A stretch of DNA of 64,000 nt from Symbiopectobacterium purcellii_A (GTDB lineage: Bacteria > Pseudomonadota > Gammaproteobacteria > Enterobacterales > Enterobacteriaceae). The notes beneath the pieces are model-generated. The model did no database searches, was not told where the DNA came from, and saw only the letters and a list, made by a program, of their open reading frames with translations. Every line of letters starts with the position of its first letter. The first letter of the stretch is position 1. A program made the translations under genes and the position numbers. The DNA lies in assembly GCF_052050035.1 (NCBI RefSeq), contig NZ_CP189882.1, positions 1,984,001 to 2,048,000 of the forward strand, written 5' to 3'. This document shows, in pieces, positions 18,881-33,248 of this stretch.

Positions 18881-20622
18881 GATACCGGTTCATTCTCGAC
18901 AATGCCACTGACTTCAGCGTTCGTACACTCTGTCGGGTCATGCGTGTGACGGCCTCTGCCTGGTATGCATGGCGAAAAAAGCCCGCCGAACCGCTGCAAA
19001 AAGACGTGGAGGTCCGTGTCAGGTTAAAGGCGCTGTTCGCCGCCAGCAGGCAGGGAGCAGGAAGCCGGACGCTGGTCAAAAGGCTTCGTGGAGAAGGCAT
19101 CATAATCAGCCGCTGGCGGGTGAGGAAACTCATGCAGGAAGAGGGGCTGGTCTGCCGACAGCGCCGGACTTATAAGGTCACGACAAAACCCCGCCCGGGT
19201 GCAGAGGTGGCCCCAAACCTGCTGAACCAGAATTTTAACCCGCCGGGGCCAAATCAGGTGTGGGCGAGTGACATCACGTATCTGAAGACCGGTGAAGGCT
19301 GGCTGTATCTGGCGGCTATTATGGATTTGTACTCCCGGCAGATAGTGGGCTGGCAGGTGGACAGACGGATGACCTCATCGCTGGTCTGCGGGGCCCTGAT
19401 GAAGGCATATACCCTGCGAACTCCCCCGCCGGGCCTGGTGGTGCATACGGACAGGGGGGCGCAGTACACGGGACAACGCTTTCAGGCGCTGCTGAGCAGC
19501 TACAGGCTGAGGAGCAGTATGGGAGACGTGGGTGCCTGCTGGGATAATGCGGTGATGGAGCGCTTCTGGGGCAGTCTGAAACATGAATGGTTGCTGCTGG
19601 TACCCCAGCCAACACGGGCTTACATGGAGCATGATGTGGCGACGTATAGCTAAACGACTTAATTTTGATTACATTATTTAAATGAGCTATTCAATTGATT
19701 TTAGACGTAAAGTGATATCTACACGGAAAAACGAAGGGTTGAGTATCCGAGAAACAGCGAAGCAATTTCGGATTGGCCCTGCCTCTGTATCGCGTTGGAT
19801 TAATCAAATAGAGTCAAAAGCATCGACCACGCGTCAGCGAAAGATCGATAAATCCGAGTTGATAAAAGATGTTGAACAATATCCAGATGCTTACCAAAAA
19901 GAACGTGCAGAGCGTTTTGGCGTTTGTCAGAAGGCCATTTGGCAAGCGCTTAAAAAGCTGGGATTGACCTATAAAAAAAACTCTACGTCATCCGAAAGCC
20001 GACGAAAACGCCCGGCAGGGATTTCAACAAAAAAAACAACAGTATGAAAAAGAAGGTAAACCTATTGTTTTTATTGATGAAAGTGGTTTTTCACACGATG
20101 CCCCACGGACTCACGGCTATTCCCCAAAAGGTCAACGGTGTTTTGGCCTGAAGAACTGGGGAGCTAGGGGAAGAACAAATGTTATCGGCGCTTTATTAGG
20201 CACAACGCTGTTTGCTATCGGATTATTTGATATCAATATTAACAGCGATGTTTTCTATGCCTGGGTCACACAAGTCCTTATCCCAGTACTCCCTAAAAAC
20301 AGTGTAATCATGATGGACAATGCCACTTTTCACAAAAAACATAATATTCAACAAGTCATCATCGATGCAGGGTATATGGTGGAGTATTTGCCTACATATT
20401 CGCCAGATCTTAACCCAATTGAGCATAAATGGGCACAAGCAAAAAGCAAAAAAAGAGAGATGGGTTGCGATACAGAGAGTTTGTTCTCAGTCCATATGGT
20501 GTAATCAAAATTAAGTCGCTTGGCTATATATCCGCTACTACAACCTAGACAGGCATCATGCCGCTAACGGGGATCTGTCTCCGGTGCGTTATGAACAAAT
20601 GGCTGAGAAAAAAGTGTCCTGA
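18874..20622 (+). pseudogene. IS3-family transposase OrfB, interrupted by IS630
   Basis: Encodes the integrase core with DDE signatures WASDITYLKTGEGWLYLA, VVHTDRGAQYTGQRF and WDNAVMERFWGSLKHE. IS630 copy 2 enters after MEHDVATY; excising it with one TA gives ATYIRYYNLDRHHAANGDLS and a stop at 20620-20622, for 288 residues in total. Confidence 0.88.
19645..20528 (+). mobile_element. IS630-family element, copy 2
   Basis: 884 bp with TA at both edges, inside an IS3 orfB. Both flanks belong to the same gene, so this copy marks a simple insertion. Frame 1 is at 19682-20047, with the A8 tract at 19973-19980 and a second A8 tract shortly downstream. Confidence 0.95.
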
Positions 20623-20803
20623 TTTACTTGACCAGTGCAAACTGATCTGGTAAGATAAAATTGGTGGAGTGTGGTTAAATGTTAAATAAATGCAAATAAA
20701 AGATTAATTGTTTGCCATTTCGATCACAAAGCGCTCGCCGCTACCCTCCTGCGATCACTGTGATACACTGAGCCTATCATTGCTGTGGTTAATGAGGATC
20801 TTC

Positions 20804-22135
20804 ATGGAAAAGCTGGCATCTTTGTTCCACCAGCATCTGGCGACGATGCAACAGCACGCGCAAAACGTACTGACGCAGCATCAGCTTGATGCGGTGTTAA
20901 TTCATTCCGGGGAGCCCCTGACGCGTTTTCTGGACGATCAGGAATATCCCTTCAAGGTTAACCCCCAGTTCAAAGCCTGGGTTCCGGTGACCCACGTGGC
21001 CCATTGTTGGCTGTGGGTGGATGGGGTTAACAAACCCCGACTGTGGTTCTATTCTCCGGTTGATTACTGGCATAACGTTGCGCCCTTGCCGGAGAGCTTC
21101 TGGACCAAAGACATCGATGTGAATGTGCTGCGTAACGCGGACGAGATTGGTGCGCTGCTGCCAGCGGCGCGCGAGCGTGTGGCTTATATTGGCTATGTGC
21201 CTGCGCGTGCGCTGTCTCTGGGTATTGCCCCGCAGCATATCAACCCGAAAGCCGTGCTCGATTATCTGCACTACCATCGGGCCTATAAAACCGACTATGA
21301 ACTGTTCTGTATGCGTGAGGCGCAGAAAACGGCGGTGGTCGGGCACCGTGCCGCGCATGAAGCTTTTCTGTCCGGCATGAGCGAATTTGATATCAATCAG
21401 GCCTATTTGACCGCGACAGGTAATCGGGATACCGATGTGCCGTATGACAATATCGTCGCGCTCAATGAGCACTCCGCGGTGCTGCACTATACCCAGCTTG
21501 AAAAGCGGGTACCGTCAGAGGTCCGCAGTTTCCTGATTGACGCCGGTGCGGAATATCATGGCTATGTTGCCGATTTGACCCGTACCTACGCCGCGCAAAG
21601 CGATCACCTGTTTGCGCATCTCATCAAGGATTTGAATCAGGAGCAGCAGGCGCTGATTGAGTCTATGCGAGTTGGCGTGCGTTATACCGACTACCATATC
21701 CAGATGCATCAGCGCGTGGCAAAACTGCTGCACCGTCATCACCTGGTGCAGGGGATAAGTGAAGAAGCGATGGTAGCGATCGGGTTGACCGGGGTCTTTT
21801 TGCCACACGGATTGGGCCATCCGCTGGGTTTGCAGGTGCACGATGTGGGCGGTTTCATGCAGGACGAACGCGGCACGCATCTGGCAGCGCCAGACGCCCA
21901 TCCCTACCTGCGCTGCACGCGTGTTATGCAACCCCGTATGGTGCTGACCATTGAGCCGGGTTTCTATTTTATCGAATCGTTGCTTGCGCCGTGGCGCAGT
22001 GGGCAATACAGCCAGCATATTGATTGGAAAAAGATCGACATGTTGAAACTGTTTGGTGGGATTCGCATCGAAGACAATATTGTGTTCCATGAGAAACGCG
22101 TTGAAAACATGACGCGGGATCTGAATCTCGCCTGA
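20804..22135 (+). CDS. pepQ: Xaa-Pro dipeptidase PepQ
   Basis: A 443-residue prolidase, the same length as E. coli PepQ, which hydrolyses X-Pro dipeptides in the cytoplasm. Metal-binding pita-bread motifs are intact: DAGAEYHGYVADLTRTY, HGLGHPLGLQVHD, TIEPGFYF and IRIEDNIV. The open frame extends 32 codons upstream, but ATG 20804 has GAGG 7 bases before it and gives the family length. The yigZ ATG overlaps its stop (TGATG). The 169-base spacer between the IS3 end and pepQ holds its own control region. Confidence 0.96.
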   Translation: MEKLASLFHQHLATMQQHAQNVLTQHQLDAVLIHSGEPLTRFLDDQEYPFKVNPQFKAWVPVTHVAHCWLWVDGVNKPRLWFYSPVDYWHNVAPLPESFWTKDIDVNVLRNADEIGALLPAARERVAYIGYVPARALSLGIAPQHINPKAVLDYLHYHRAYKTDYELFCMREAQKTAVVGHRAAHEAFLSGMSEFDINQAYLTATGNRDTDVPYDNIVALNEHSAVLHYTQLEKRVPSEVRSFLIDAGAEYHGYVADLTRTYAAQSDHLFAHLIKDLNQEQQALIESMRVGVRYTDYHIQMHQRVAKLLHRHHLVQGISEEAMVAIGLTGVFLPHGLGHPLGLQVHDVGGFMQDERGTHLAAPDAHPYLRCTRVMQPRMVLTIEPGFYFIESLLAPWRSGQYSQHIDWKKIDMLKLFGGIRIEDNIVFHEKRVENMTRDLNLA

Positions 22136-22743
22136 TGCAACGCTATAAGATTCCTGCGAGTGAAGTCAGCGTCAGCGAAGAGATTAAGAAGAGCCGCTTT
22201 ATCACGCTGTTGGCACCGACTGACGGCGTGGCGGCGGCCAAGGCCTATGTGCAACAGGTGCGCGAGCGGTATTCCGATGCCGGGCACCACTGCTGGGCCT
22301 TTGTTGCCGGGGCTCAGGATGATTCGCAACAGCTTGGCTTTTCGGATGATGGTGAGCCCTCTGGAACGGCGGGAAAACCCATGCTGGCGCAGTTGATGGG
22401 GAGCGGAATCGGTGAGATAACCGCTGTCTCGGTGCGTTACTATGGCGACATTCCGTTAGGTACCGGGGGATTGGTCAAGGCGTATGGCGGTGGTGTCCAG
22501 CAAGCATTGAAGCACGTGGAAACGCTGGAAAAAGTGCTGCGCACGGCGTATCGACTACAATGCGACTATACCTTACATGCGCCCGCTAGCGCGTTGATTC
22601 GGCAAATGGGCGGTGAAGTGAATCACTGCGATTATGGTGCAGAAGTGACGTTGCAGGTGGCGATCCCTGATAGTGCTTATCACGAGACGGTGCGCCGTTT
22701 GCGCGATATAAGCAGGGGAACGTTGCAAATATCCATTATATGA
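22135..22743 (+). CDS. yigZ: IMPACT/YigZ family protein
   Basis: A 202-residue protein of the IMPACT (UPF0029) family. The N-terminal domain has EIKKSRFITLLAP, GHHCWAFVAG, FSDDGEPSGTAGKPML and GLVKAYGGGVQQAL, the family hallmarks; a ferredoxin-like C-terminal domain (EF-G domain IV-like) follows. The exact function is not settled. It is coupled to pepQ by overlap and precedes trkH, as in E. coli. Confidence 0.93.
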   Translation: MQRYKIPASEVSVSEEIKKSRFITLLAPTDGVAAAKAYVQQVRERYSDAGHHCWAFVAGAQDDSQQLGFSDDGEPSGTAGKPMLAQLMGSGIGEITAVSVRYYGDIPLGTGGLVKAYGGGVQQALKHVETLEKVLRTAYRLQCDYTLHAPASALIRQMGGEVNHCDYGAEVTLQVAIPDSAYHETVRRLRDISRGTLQISII

Positions 22744-22787
22744 TAATAATTCAGCGCTGTTTGATGACTCGTTAAGGATGTTTCTCC

Positions 22788-24239
22788 ATGCACCTGCGCG
22801 CCATTACCCGCATTGTAGGGTTACTGGTTATTCTGTTTTCTGGGACCATGTTTATCCCTGGCCTGGTTGCTCTGATTTATCGTGACGGCGCAGGGCGGGC
22901 ATTCACGCAAACCTTTCTGGTGGCCCTGTTTATCGGCAGCGCGCTCTGGTTCCCCAATCGTAAATACAAGCATGAGTTGGCCTCGCGCGAAGGTTTCTTG
23001 ATTGTGGTGCTGTTTTGGACCGTACTGGGTAGCGTAGGGGCATTGCCCTTTATCTTCTCTGAACATCCAAACCTCAGCGTGACCGACGCCTTTTTCGAAT
23101 CGTTCTCCGGCTTAACCACCACGGGCGCGACCACGCTGGTCGGGTTGGATTATTTGCCAAAAGCCATTCTGTTTTACCGGCAGATGTTGCAGTGGTTCGG
23201 CGGGATGGGGATCATCGTATTGGCGGTAGCGATTCTGCCTATCCTCGGCGTTGGGGGCATGCAGCTCTACCGCGCTGAGATGCCGGGGCCGTTGAAAGAT
23301 AATAAAATGCGGCCTCGTATCGCGGAGACCGCGAAAACGTTATGGATGATCTATGTGCTGCTTACCGTGGCCTGTGCGCTAGCACTCTGGTTGGCGGGAA
23401 TGTCACTGTTTGATGCTATCGGACACAGCTTTTCCACCATTGCCATCGGCGGCTTTTCGACCCATGATGCCAGCATCGGTTATTTCAACAACGCCACCAT
23501 CAATACCATCATCGCGGTGTTTCTGCTGATTTCCGGCTGTAATTACGGCTTGCACTTTGCCATGTTGAGCGGCAGAAGCCTCAAAGTGTACGGGCGCGAT
23601 ACGGAATTTCGCATGTTCATCTTTGTTCAGATGTCGCTGGTGGCGGTGTGCACGCTGGTGCTGTGGTTCCATAATGTTTACGACAGCGGTATCCAGACGT
23701 TGAATCAGGCGTTTTTCCAGGTGGTATCGATGGCGACTACTGCGGGGTTTACCACCAGCAGCTTTGCCGCCTGGCCGCTATTCCTGCCTGTTTTACTGCT
23801 GTGCTCTGCCTTTATCGGTGGATGCGCGGGTTCGACGGGCGGCGGGTTAAAAGTGATTCGCATCCTGCTGTTGTTCTTGCAAGGACACCGCGAGCTCAAA
23901 CGATTGGTACACCCTAATGCGGTCTATACCATCAAACTTGGACGTCGTGCGTTACCGGAGCGGATCCTCGAAGCGGTATGGGGTTTTTTCTCCGCCTATG
24001 CATTGGTATTTATTGTCAGCATGCTGGCGGTTATAGCCACCGGTGTGGATGATTTTTCTGCATTTGCCGCTGTCACGGCGACGTTAAACAATCTGGGGCC
24101 GGGATTGGGTGTTGTGGCCGATAACTTCACCACCATGAATGACGCAGCGAAATGGATTCTGATTTCAACCATGCTGTTCGGGCGTCTTGAGGTGTTTACC
24201 TTGCTGGTGTTGTTTACGCCTACGTTCTGGCGCGCATAA
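22788..24239 (+). CDS. trkH: Trk potassium uptake system, membrane subunit TrkH
   Basis: A 483-residue inner-membrane protein, equal in length to E. coli TrkH. It is the K+ channel-like subunit that works with the NAD-binding TrkA. Four pore-loop repeats can be seen, each with a conserved Gly: SGLTTTGATTL, FSTIAIGGFSTHD, SMATTAGFTTS and TATLNNLGPGLG. SAFIGGCAGSTGGGLKVIR precedes the last repeat. Hydrophobic helices span the rest. hemG follows after 31 bases. Confidence 0.96.
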   Translation: MHLRAITRIVGLLVILFSGTMFIPGLVALIYRDGAGRAFTQTFLVALFIGSALWFPNRKYKHELASREGFLIVVLFWTVLGSVGALPFIFSEHPNLSVTDAFFESFSGLTTTGATTLVGLDYLPKAILFYRQMLQWFGGMGIIVLAVAILPILGVGGMQLYRAEMPGPLKDNKMRPRIAETAKTLWMIYVLLTVACALALWLAGMSLFDAIGHSFSTIAIGGFSTHDASIGYFNNATINTIIAVFLLISGCNYGLHFAMLSGRSLKVYGRDTEFRMFIFVQMSLVAVCTLVLWFHNVYDSGIQTLNQAFFQVVSMATTAGFTTSSFAAWPLFLPVLLLCSAFIGGCAGSTGGGLKVIRILLLFLQGHRELKRLVHPNAVYTIKLGRRALPERILEAVWGFFSAYALVFIVSMLAVIATGVDDFSAFAAVTATLNNLGPGLGVVADNFTTMNDAAKWILISTMLFGRLEVFTLLVLFTPTFWRA

Positions 24240-24270
24240 CTTAAAACAAAAAGCCAAAGAGCCATGTCCT

Positions 24271-24810
24271 ATGAAAGCGTTGATACTTTTTTCCAGTAAG
24301 GATGGTCAAACCAAGGCTATCGCCTCTTATATCGCGACAGTGCTAAAGGGGAAGGTCGAGTGCGATGTGGTGAACATCACGGCCGCTGACAGCATCGAAC
24401 CTGCGCATTACGATCGCATTCTGATCGGTGCTTCGGTACGTTACGGTCATTTCCAGCCGGAGGTTTATGCTTTTATTAAGCAGCACCTGGGGGAATTGCA
24501 GCGTCTGCCAAATGCGTTCTTCTCTGTGAATCTGACTGCGCGTAAGCCAGAAAAGCGTACGGCACAAACCAATCCCTATACCAGGAAGTTTTTGCTGCGT
24601 TCCCCGTGGCAGCCAGCCTTGTGCGGTGTGTTCGCCGGTGCACTGCGCTATCCGCGCTATGGCTGGCTCGACCGGGTGATGATTCAGCTTATTATGCGAA
24701 TGACCGGTGGTGAGACGGACAGCATTAAAGAGATTGAATACACCGATTGGCAACAGGTTGAGCATTTTGCGTATGAATTTGCTCAGCTTGGTGCAAAAAA
24801 ACGCGTTTAA
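24271..24810 (+). CDS. hemG: Menaquinone-dependent protoporphyrinogen IX oxidase HemG
   Basis: A 179-residue flavodoxin-like protein (E. coli 181). It oxidises protoporphyrinogen IX to protoporphyrin IX and passes electrons to quinones. The FMN phosphate loop is LFSSKDGQTKAIASYIA. The HemG insert, which contacts the membrane, is present (TARKPEKRTAQTNPYTRKF). The frame runs upstream into trkH, but ATG 24271 is the family start. An rRNA operon follows, as in E. coli rrnA. Confidence 0.95.
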   Translation: MKALILFSSKDGQTKAIASYIATVLKGKVECDVVNITAADSIEPAHYDRILIGASVRYGHFQPEVYAFIKQHLGELQRLPNAFFSVNLTARKPEKRTAQTNPYTRKFLLRSPWQPALCGVFAGALRYPRYGWLDRVMIQLIMRMTGGETDSIKEIEYTDWQQVEHFAYEFAQLGAKKRV

Positions 24811-24873
24811 CGCTGATGTTTAGTACGCTCCGCCGAAAAAACACGCACTCAGAAATAAAATTGAAATTAGCCC

Positions 24874-24901
24874 TTGTCAGGGCGCGAGAAGTGTCTATAC
24901 T
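24874..24901 (+). promoter_or_regulatory. rRNA operon promoter P1
   Basis: TTGTCA (-35) and TATACT (-10) 16 bases apart, followed by the GC-rich discriminator GCGCCTCC typical of stringently controlled rRNA P1 promoters. AT-rich sequence upstream could act as an UP element. Confidence 0.8.
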
Positions 24902-24993
24902 GCGCCTCCACTGACACGGCAACAGCGACACGCAGTTGTGGTAACAGTAAGAAGTAAAACAGGAAAGCCGAACGCGAAATTGAAAAATTAACG

Positions 24994-25064
24994 TTGACTT
25001 TTCAGCGGTGCAGCGTAGTATTACGCCTCCCGCGCCACGGTAGATGTGGCAACGCTCTTTAACA
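24994..25064 (+). promoter_or_regulatory. rRNA operon promoter P2 and boxA antitermination site
   Basis: TTGACT (24994-24999) with TAGTAT 16 bases on, followed by a GC-rich stretch. The boxA-like GCTCTTTAACA lies near 25054-25064, where Nus factors bind leader RNA. Confidence 0.7.
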
Positions 25065-25224
25065 ATTAATCAGACAATCTGTGTGGGCACTCACAGGACT
25101 TTATCGTAAAGCCTACGGGCTTAAAAAATAAAAGTCTTGAAGAGTGAACAACAGTTAATTCATTACGAACTAACAGTAATAATTCTTTGAGCATCGCTTC
25201 TCTTGCAGAAGCAAATCAAACTTT

Positions 25225-26766
<1,542 letters not shown>

Positions 26767-26841
26767 CCTAATGATACTGATTCTGTGAAGTGTTCACACA
26801 GATTGTCTGATGAAAGAAATCGAGCGGTTAGAAGACCTTAT

Positions 26842-26918
<77 letters not shown>

Positions 26919-27021
26919 AAATCGTTCTTGTGCTGCGTTGTGAAACAACTCGCATACTGGTGTATGCGTCGTCATTCCACGCCTTGCTCAAAAACGACTT
27001 GGCAAAGGTCTAACATTCGAT

Positions 27022-27097
27022 GGGGCTATAGCTCAGCTGGGAGAGCGCCTGCTTTGCACGCAGGAGGTCTGCGGTTCGATCCCGCATAGCTCCACCA
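27022..27097 (+). tRNA. alaT: tRNA-Ala (TGC)
   Basis: 76 bases with encoded CCA. Anticodon TGC at 27055-27057, T loop GGTTCGATCCC. Second spacer tRNA; the pair Ile-Ala matches E. coli rrnA, D and H. Confidence 0.97.
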
Positions 27098-27269
27098 TTT
27101 ACCGTCTCGATACCCAATACTTCAGAGTGTACTGTTTGACAGTATGCTGCGAAGTATTTTGCTCTTTAACAATCTGGAACAAGCTGAAAATTAAAACGAG
27201 CAATATTGGCTCACTACCAATATTGTGATTCTCTCAAGCTTTCACACCCGAAACATTTTCGGGTTGTGA

Positions 27270-30177
<2,908 letters not shown>

Positions 30178-30289
30178 ACAACGCCGAAGATGTTTTGGTG
30201 TTGGTGTAGAGAATCAGAACTCGTGAAGTTCAGCTTGTTGACAGATTGGTCTTGCTGGCTCGAAAGGGCGGGTGAGATGAAACAGAATA

Positions 30290-30409
30290 TGCCTGGCGGC
30301 GATAGCGCGGTGGTCCCACCTGACCCCATGCCGAACTCAGAAGTGAAACGCCGTAGCGCCGATGGTAGTGTGGGGCTTCCCCATGTGAGAGTAGGGAACT
30401 GCCAGGCTT
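30290..30409 (+). rRNA. rrf: 5S ribosomal RNA
   Basis: 120 bases from TGCCTGGCGGCGATAGCGCG to GAACTGCCAGGCTT; the two ends pair. Confidence 0.97.
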
Positions 30410-30453
30410 TTATGTCTATTATCAGACGGTGTCTGATGATGAGAAGTAGTGAA

Positions 30454-30482
30454 GGGGCTGTCCGAAAGGACAGCCCTTTTTG
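30454..30482 (+). terminator. rRNA operon terminator
   Basis: GGGCTGTCC and GGACAGCCC arms with a GAAA loop, followed by six T, 45 bases after the 5S gene. Confidence 0.92.
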
Positions 30483-30512
30483 CTGTGCGTAATTTTTGGC
30501 ACCATAGGGTTT

Positions 30513-30584
30513 TATAGCCAACCGACTTAAAAATGATTACATCCTATGCCCTGATATGCGGCAAAGAAGCATAGCTGGCTGTTA
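30513..30584 (+). mobile_element. MITE-96, truncated copy
   Basis: The first ~70 bases of the MITE, ending GCTGGCTGTTA where IS630 copy 3 begins at an internal TA. The remaining 22 bases are not found on the far side of the IS630, so DNA was lost after the insertion. Confidence 0.88.
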
Positions 30585-31466
30585 TAGCTAAACGACTTAA
30601 TTTTGATTACATTATTTAAATGAGCTATTCAATTGATTTTAGACGTAAAGTGATATCTACACGGAAAAACGAAGGGTTGAGTATCCGAGAAACAGCGAAG
30701 CAATTTCGGATTGGCCCTGCCTCTGTATCGCGTTGGATTAATCAAATAGAGTCAAAAGCATCGACCACGCGTCAGCGAAAGATCGATAAATCCGAGTTGA
30801 TAAAAGATGTTGAACAATATCCAGATGCTTACCAAAAAGAACGTGCAGAGCGTTTTGGCGTTTGTCAGAAGGCCATTTGGCAAGCGCTTAAAAAGCTGGG
30901 ATTGACCTATAAAAAAAACTCTACGTCATCCGAAAGCCGACGAAAACGCCCGGCAGGGATTTCAACAAAAAAAACAACAGTATGAAAAAGAAGGTAAACC
31001 TATTGTTTTTATTGATGAAAGTGGTTTTTCACACGATGCCCCACGGACTCACGGCTATTCCCCAAAAGGTCAACGGTGTTTTGGCCTGAAGAACTGGGGA
31101 GCTAGGGGAAGAACAAATGTTATCGGCGCTTTATTAGGCACAACGCTGTTTGCTATCGGATTATTTGATATCAATATTAACAGCGATGTTTTCTATGCCT
31201 GGGTCACACAAGTCCTTATCCCAGTACTCCCTAAAAACAGTGTAATCATGATGGACAATGCCACTTTTCACAAAAAACATAATATTCAACAAGTCATCAT
31301 CGATGCAGGGTATATGGTGGAGTATTTGCCTACATATTCGCCAGATCTTAACCCAATTGAGCATAAATGGGCACAAGCAAAAAGCAAAAAAAGAGAGATG
31401 GGTTGCGATACAGAGAGTTTGTTCTCAGTCCATATGGTGTAATCAAAATTAAGTCGCTTGGCTATA
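30583..31466 (+). mobile_element. IS630-family element, copy 3
   Basis: 884 bp, frame 1 at 30620-30985. Left flank is a MITE-96 fragment, right flank an IS3 orfB remnant. The mismatch of flanks suggests recombination with another IS630 copy, which would have removed mobAB, expected here by E. coli order. Confidence 0.93.
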
Positions 31467-31815
31467 TATCATCAGGAGTGGGGCTTCAGGATGCAGAAAT
31501 ACGTGCCTGCATGGTCTGAAAAAGGCTTTGCAACGCTGGAAGATGCGCGAGCCTGGGTGGAAACCTTCGTCGGCTGGTACAACGAGGAACATCGCCATAG
31601 CGGTATCCGGTATGTCACGCCGGGCCAGCGGCACAGAGGCGAAGACAGCCAGTTGCTGGTAAAGCGAAAATCGGTGTATGAGGCAGCAAAAATGCAGAAC
31701 CCGCATCGTTGGTCAGGGCCAACAAGAAACTGGGAGCGGCAGGACGAAGTGTGGCTAAATCCGGAACGGGAAAAACAGGCCGTATGAATCAACTGGGGCG
31801 ACAACTACCTTGACA
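31467..31815 (+). pseudogene. IS3-family orfB remnant (C-terminal ~100 residues)
   Basis: Reads KYVPAWSEKGFATLEDARAW, FVGWYNEEHRHSGIRYVTPG and ends LNPEREKQAV with TGA. It is a close relative of the larger orfB at 58046-59275. The element end GGGGCGACAACTACCTTGACA (inverse of TGTCAAGGTAGTTGTCGCC) reaches 31815 and cuts into yihD. Confidence 0.85.
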
Positions 31816-32170
31816 CGCACCGTTAACGAGTTGGTCGAATTACTGCATCCTGCCTGGCAAAAAGATCCGGACCTGAATCTGGTCCAATTTTTACAAAAAC
31901 TTGCACAGGAGGCGGGGTTCCAGGGGCAGCTAAGTGAGCTGACAGATGATATCCTGATCTACCATTTGAAAATGCGTGACTCGGATAAAGAGCAGGTCAT
32001 TCCTGGCTTGAAAAAGGACTATGAGGAAGATTTCAAAACAGCACTGCTGCGTGCCCGGGGTGTTATAGCTAAGCGACATTATTTTGATAACAGCCAGCTA
32101 TGCTTCTTTGCCACATATCAGGGCATCGGCTGTAATCATTTTTAAGTCGGTTGGCTATATCAAGGACTGA
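31816..32170 (+). pseudogene. yihD: yihD (DUF1040), damaged at both ends
   Basis: Matches YihD, a small cytoplasmic protein of unknown function (89 residues in E. coli): RTVNELVELLHPAWQKDPDL, ELTDDILIYHLKMRDSDKEQ, KKDYEEDFKTALLRARGV. The first ~4 codons are replaced by an IS3 end, although TTG at 31810 within that end could start translation in frame. Near the C-terminus MITE-96 (32064-32159) replaces the last residues; without it the protein would end RGVIKD with TGA at 32168-32170. A hybrid protein could still be made. Confidence 0.85.
32064..32159 (-). mobile_element. MITE-96, copy in yihD
   Basis: 96 bp with TA edges. It is the most diverged copy (left edge TATAGCTAAGCGAC; CCACATATCAGGGCATCGGC inside), so either older or from a different source copy. 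Confidence 0.92.
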
Positions 32171-32238
32171 TGCCTTTATCAACAGGCACTGCTTTTCCGC
32201 GCTTATTTTGATTCCTATTGCGAGTAATGATGACGGCT

Positions 32239-33225
32239 ATGCAAAGTCCAGTGTTTAATTTTCAGATGCTGTTTCCCTCGCTGATCCTCGATGCACTTTT
32301 CGCGGTAGGTATTCGGGTTGATTCCGGTTTGACGGCGCTCAACAGCTATGAAAACCGGGTTTATCAATTTATGGATGAAGACCGGCACCGTTTTGTCGTT
32401 AAATTCTACCGTCCTGAACGGTGGACGCAGGCGCAGATTCAGGAAGAACACGATTTCGCCCTCGCATTGGTAGATGATGAGGTGCCGGTCGTTGCACCTT
32501 TGAAACTCAATGGTCAAACCCTGCATTGTTATGAGGGTTTTTATTTTGCCGTTTTCCCAAGCGTTGGGGGGCGGCAATATGAAATGGATAATGACGATCA
32601 ATTGGAAGGCGTTGGCCGTTTTCTGGGGCGTTGGCATCAGAAGGGGCAAAAAGCGCTTTTTCTTGCTCGTCCTACCATCGGGGTTGAGGAATATCTCGAC
32701 AAGCCGTATCAGTTATTGACGCAAACGCAACGTATTCCTGCCGTGTGCCGAGATTCCTTTTTGCAGTCTACCCAGCAACTTATCGAAATGGTAAAACGCT
32801 ATTGGACATTGGATGCTTCCTTTCTCCGATTGCATGGCGATTGCCACCCTGGAAATATTCTCTGGCGCGACGGCCCACTATTTGTCGATTTAGATGATGC
32901 CCGCAACGGACCCGCAGTGCAGGATTTGTGGATGTTGCTTCATGGCGAGCGTCAGGAACAGAGAATTCAGCTCGATATTCTGCTGGAAGCCTATAGTGAG
33001 TTTATGACGTTTCAGGAGAAAGAGCTGGCGTTAATTGAGCCGCTACGTGCGATGCGAATGGTGCATTATTTAGCGTGGATTATTCGCCGTTGGGAAGATC
33101 CGGCATTTCCCCCGAGCTTTCCCTGGATAAAAGATGATGATTTCTGGTTCAGGCAAACAGCAATATTTACTGAACAGGTTAAGCTGTTACAGGAGCCTCC
33201 TTTACAGCTATTGTCCATGTACTGA
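32239..33225 (+). CDS. srkA: Stress response kinase SrkA (YihE)
   Basis: With ATG 32239 the protein has 328 residues, as in E. coli SrkA. It is a Ser/Thr kinase of the aminoglycoside-phosphotransferase fold that counters MazF-linked cell death and is Cpx-regulated in E. coli. The catalytic loop RLHGDCHPGNILW and the metal-binding VDLDDARNGP are intact, as is NSYENRVYQF in the N-lobe. Upstream in-frame ATGs at 32227 and 32230 are possible starts. Its stop lies just before the dsbA leader, and the pair is an operon in E. coli. Confidence 0.94.
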   Translation: MQSPVFNFQMLFPSLILDALFAVGIRVDSGLTALNSYENRVYQFMDEDRHRFVVKFYRPERWTQAQIQEEHDFALALVDDEVPVVAPLKLNGQTLHCYEGFYFAVFPSVGGRQYEMDNDDQLEGVGRFLGRWHQKGQKALFLARPTIGVEEYLDKPYQLLTQTQRIPAVCRDSFLQSTQQLIEMVKRYWTLDASFLRLHGDCHPGNILWRDGPLFVDLDDARNGPAVQDLWMLLHGERQEQRIQLDILLEAYSEFMTFQEKELALIEPLRAMRMVHYLAWIIRRWEDPAFPPSFPWIKDDDFWFRQTAIFTEQVKLLQEPPLQLLSMY

Positions 33226-33248
33226 TGTTTAACGGAGAGACGTGTTAT

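Larger units (their letters stand above)
18553..20634 (+). mobile_element. IS3-family element, complete but split by IS630
   Basis: Ends TGGTTGAATAATCAGGACACT (18553) and, inverted, AGTGTCCTGATTTACTTGACCA (to 20634) are imperfect inverted repeats. Without the IS630 insertion at 19645-20528 the element is 1,200 bp. No matching 3-bp target duplication is visible. Confidence 0.85.
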
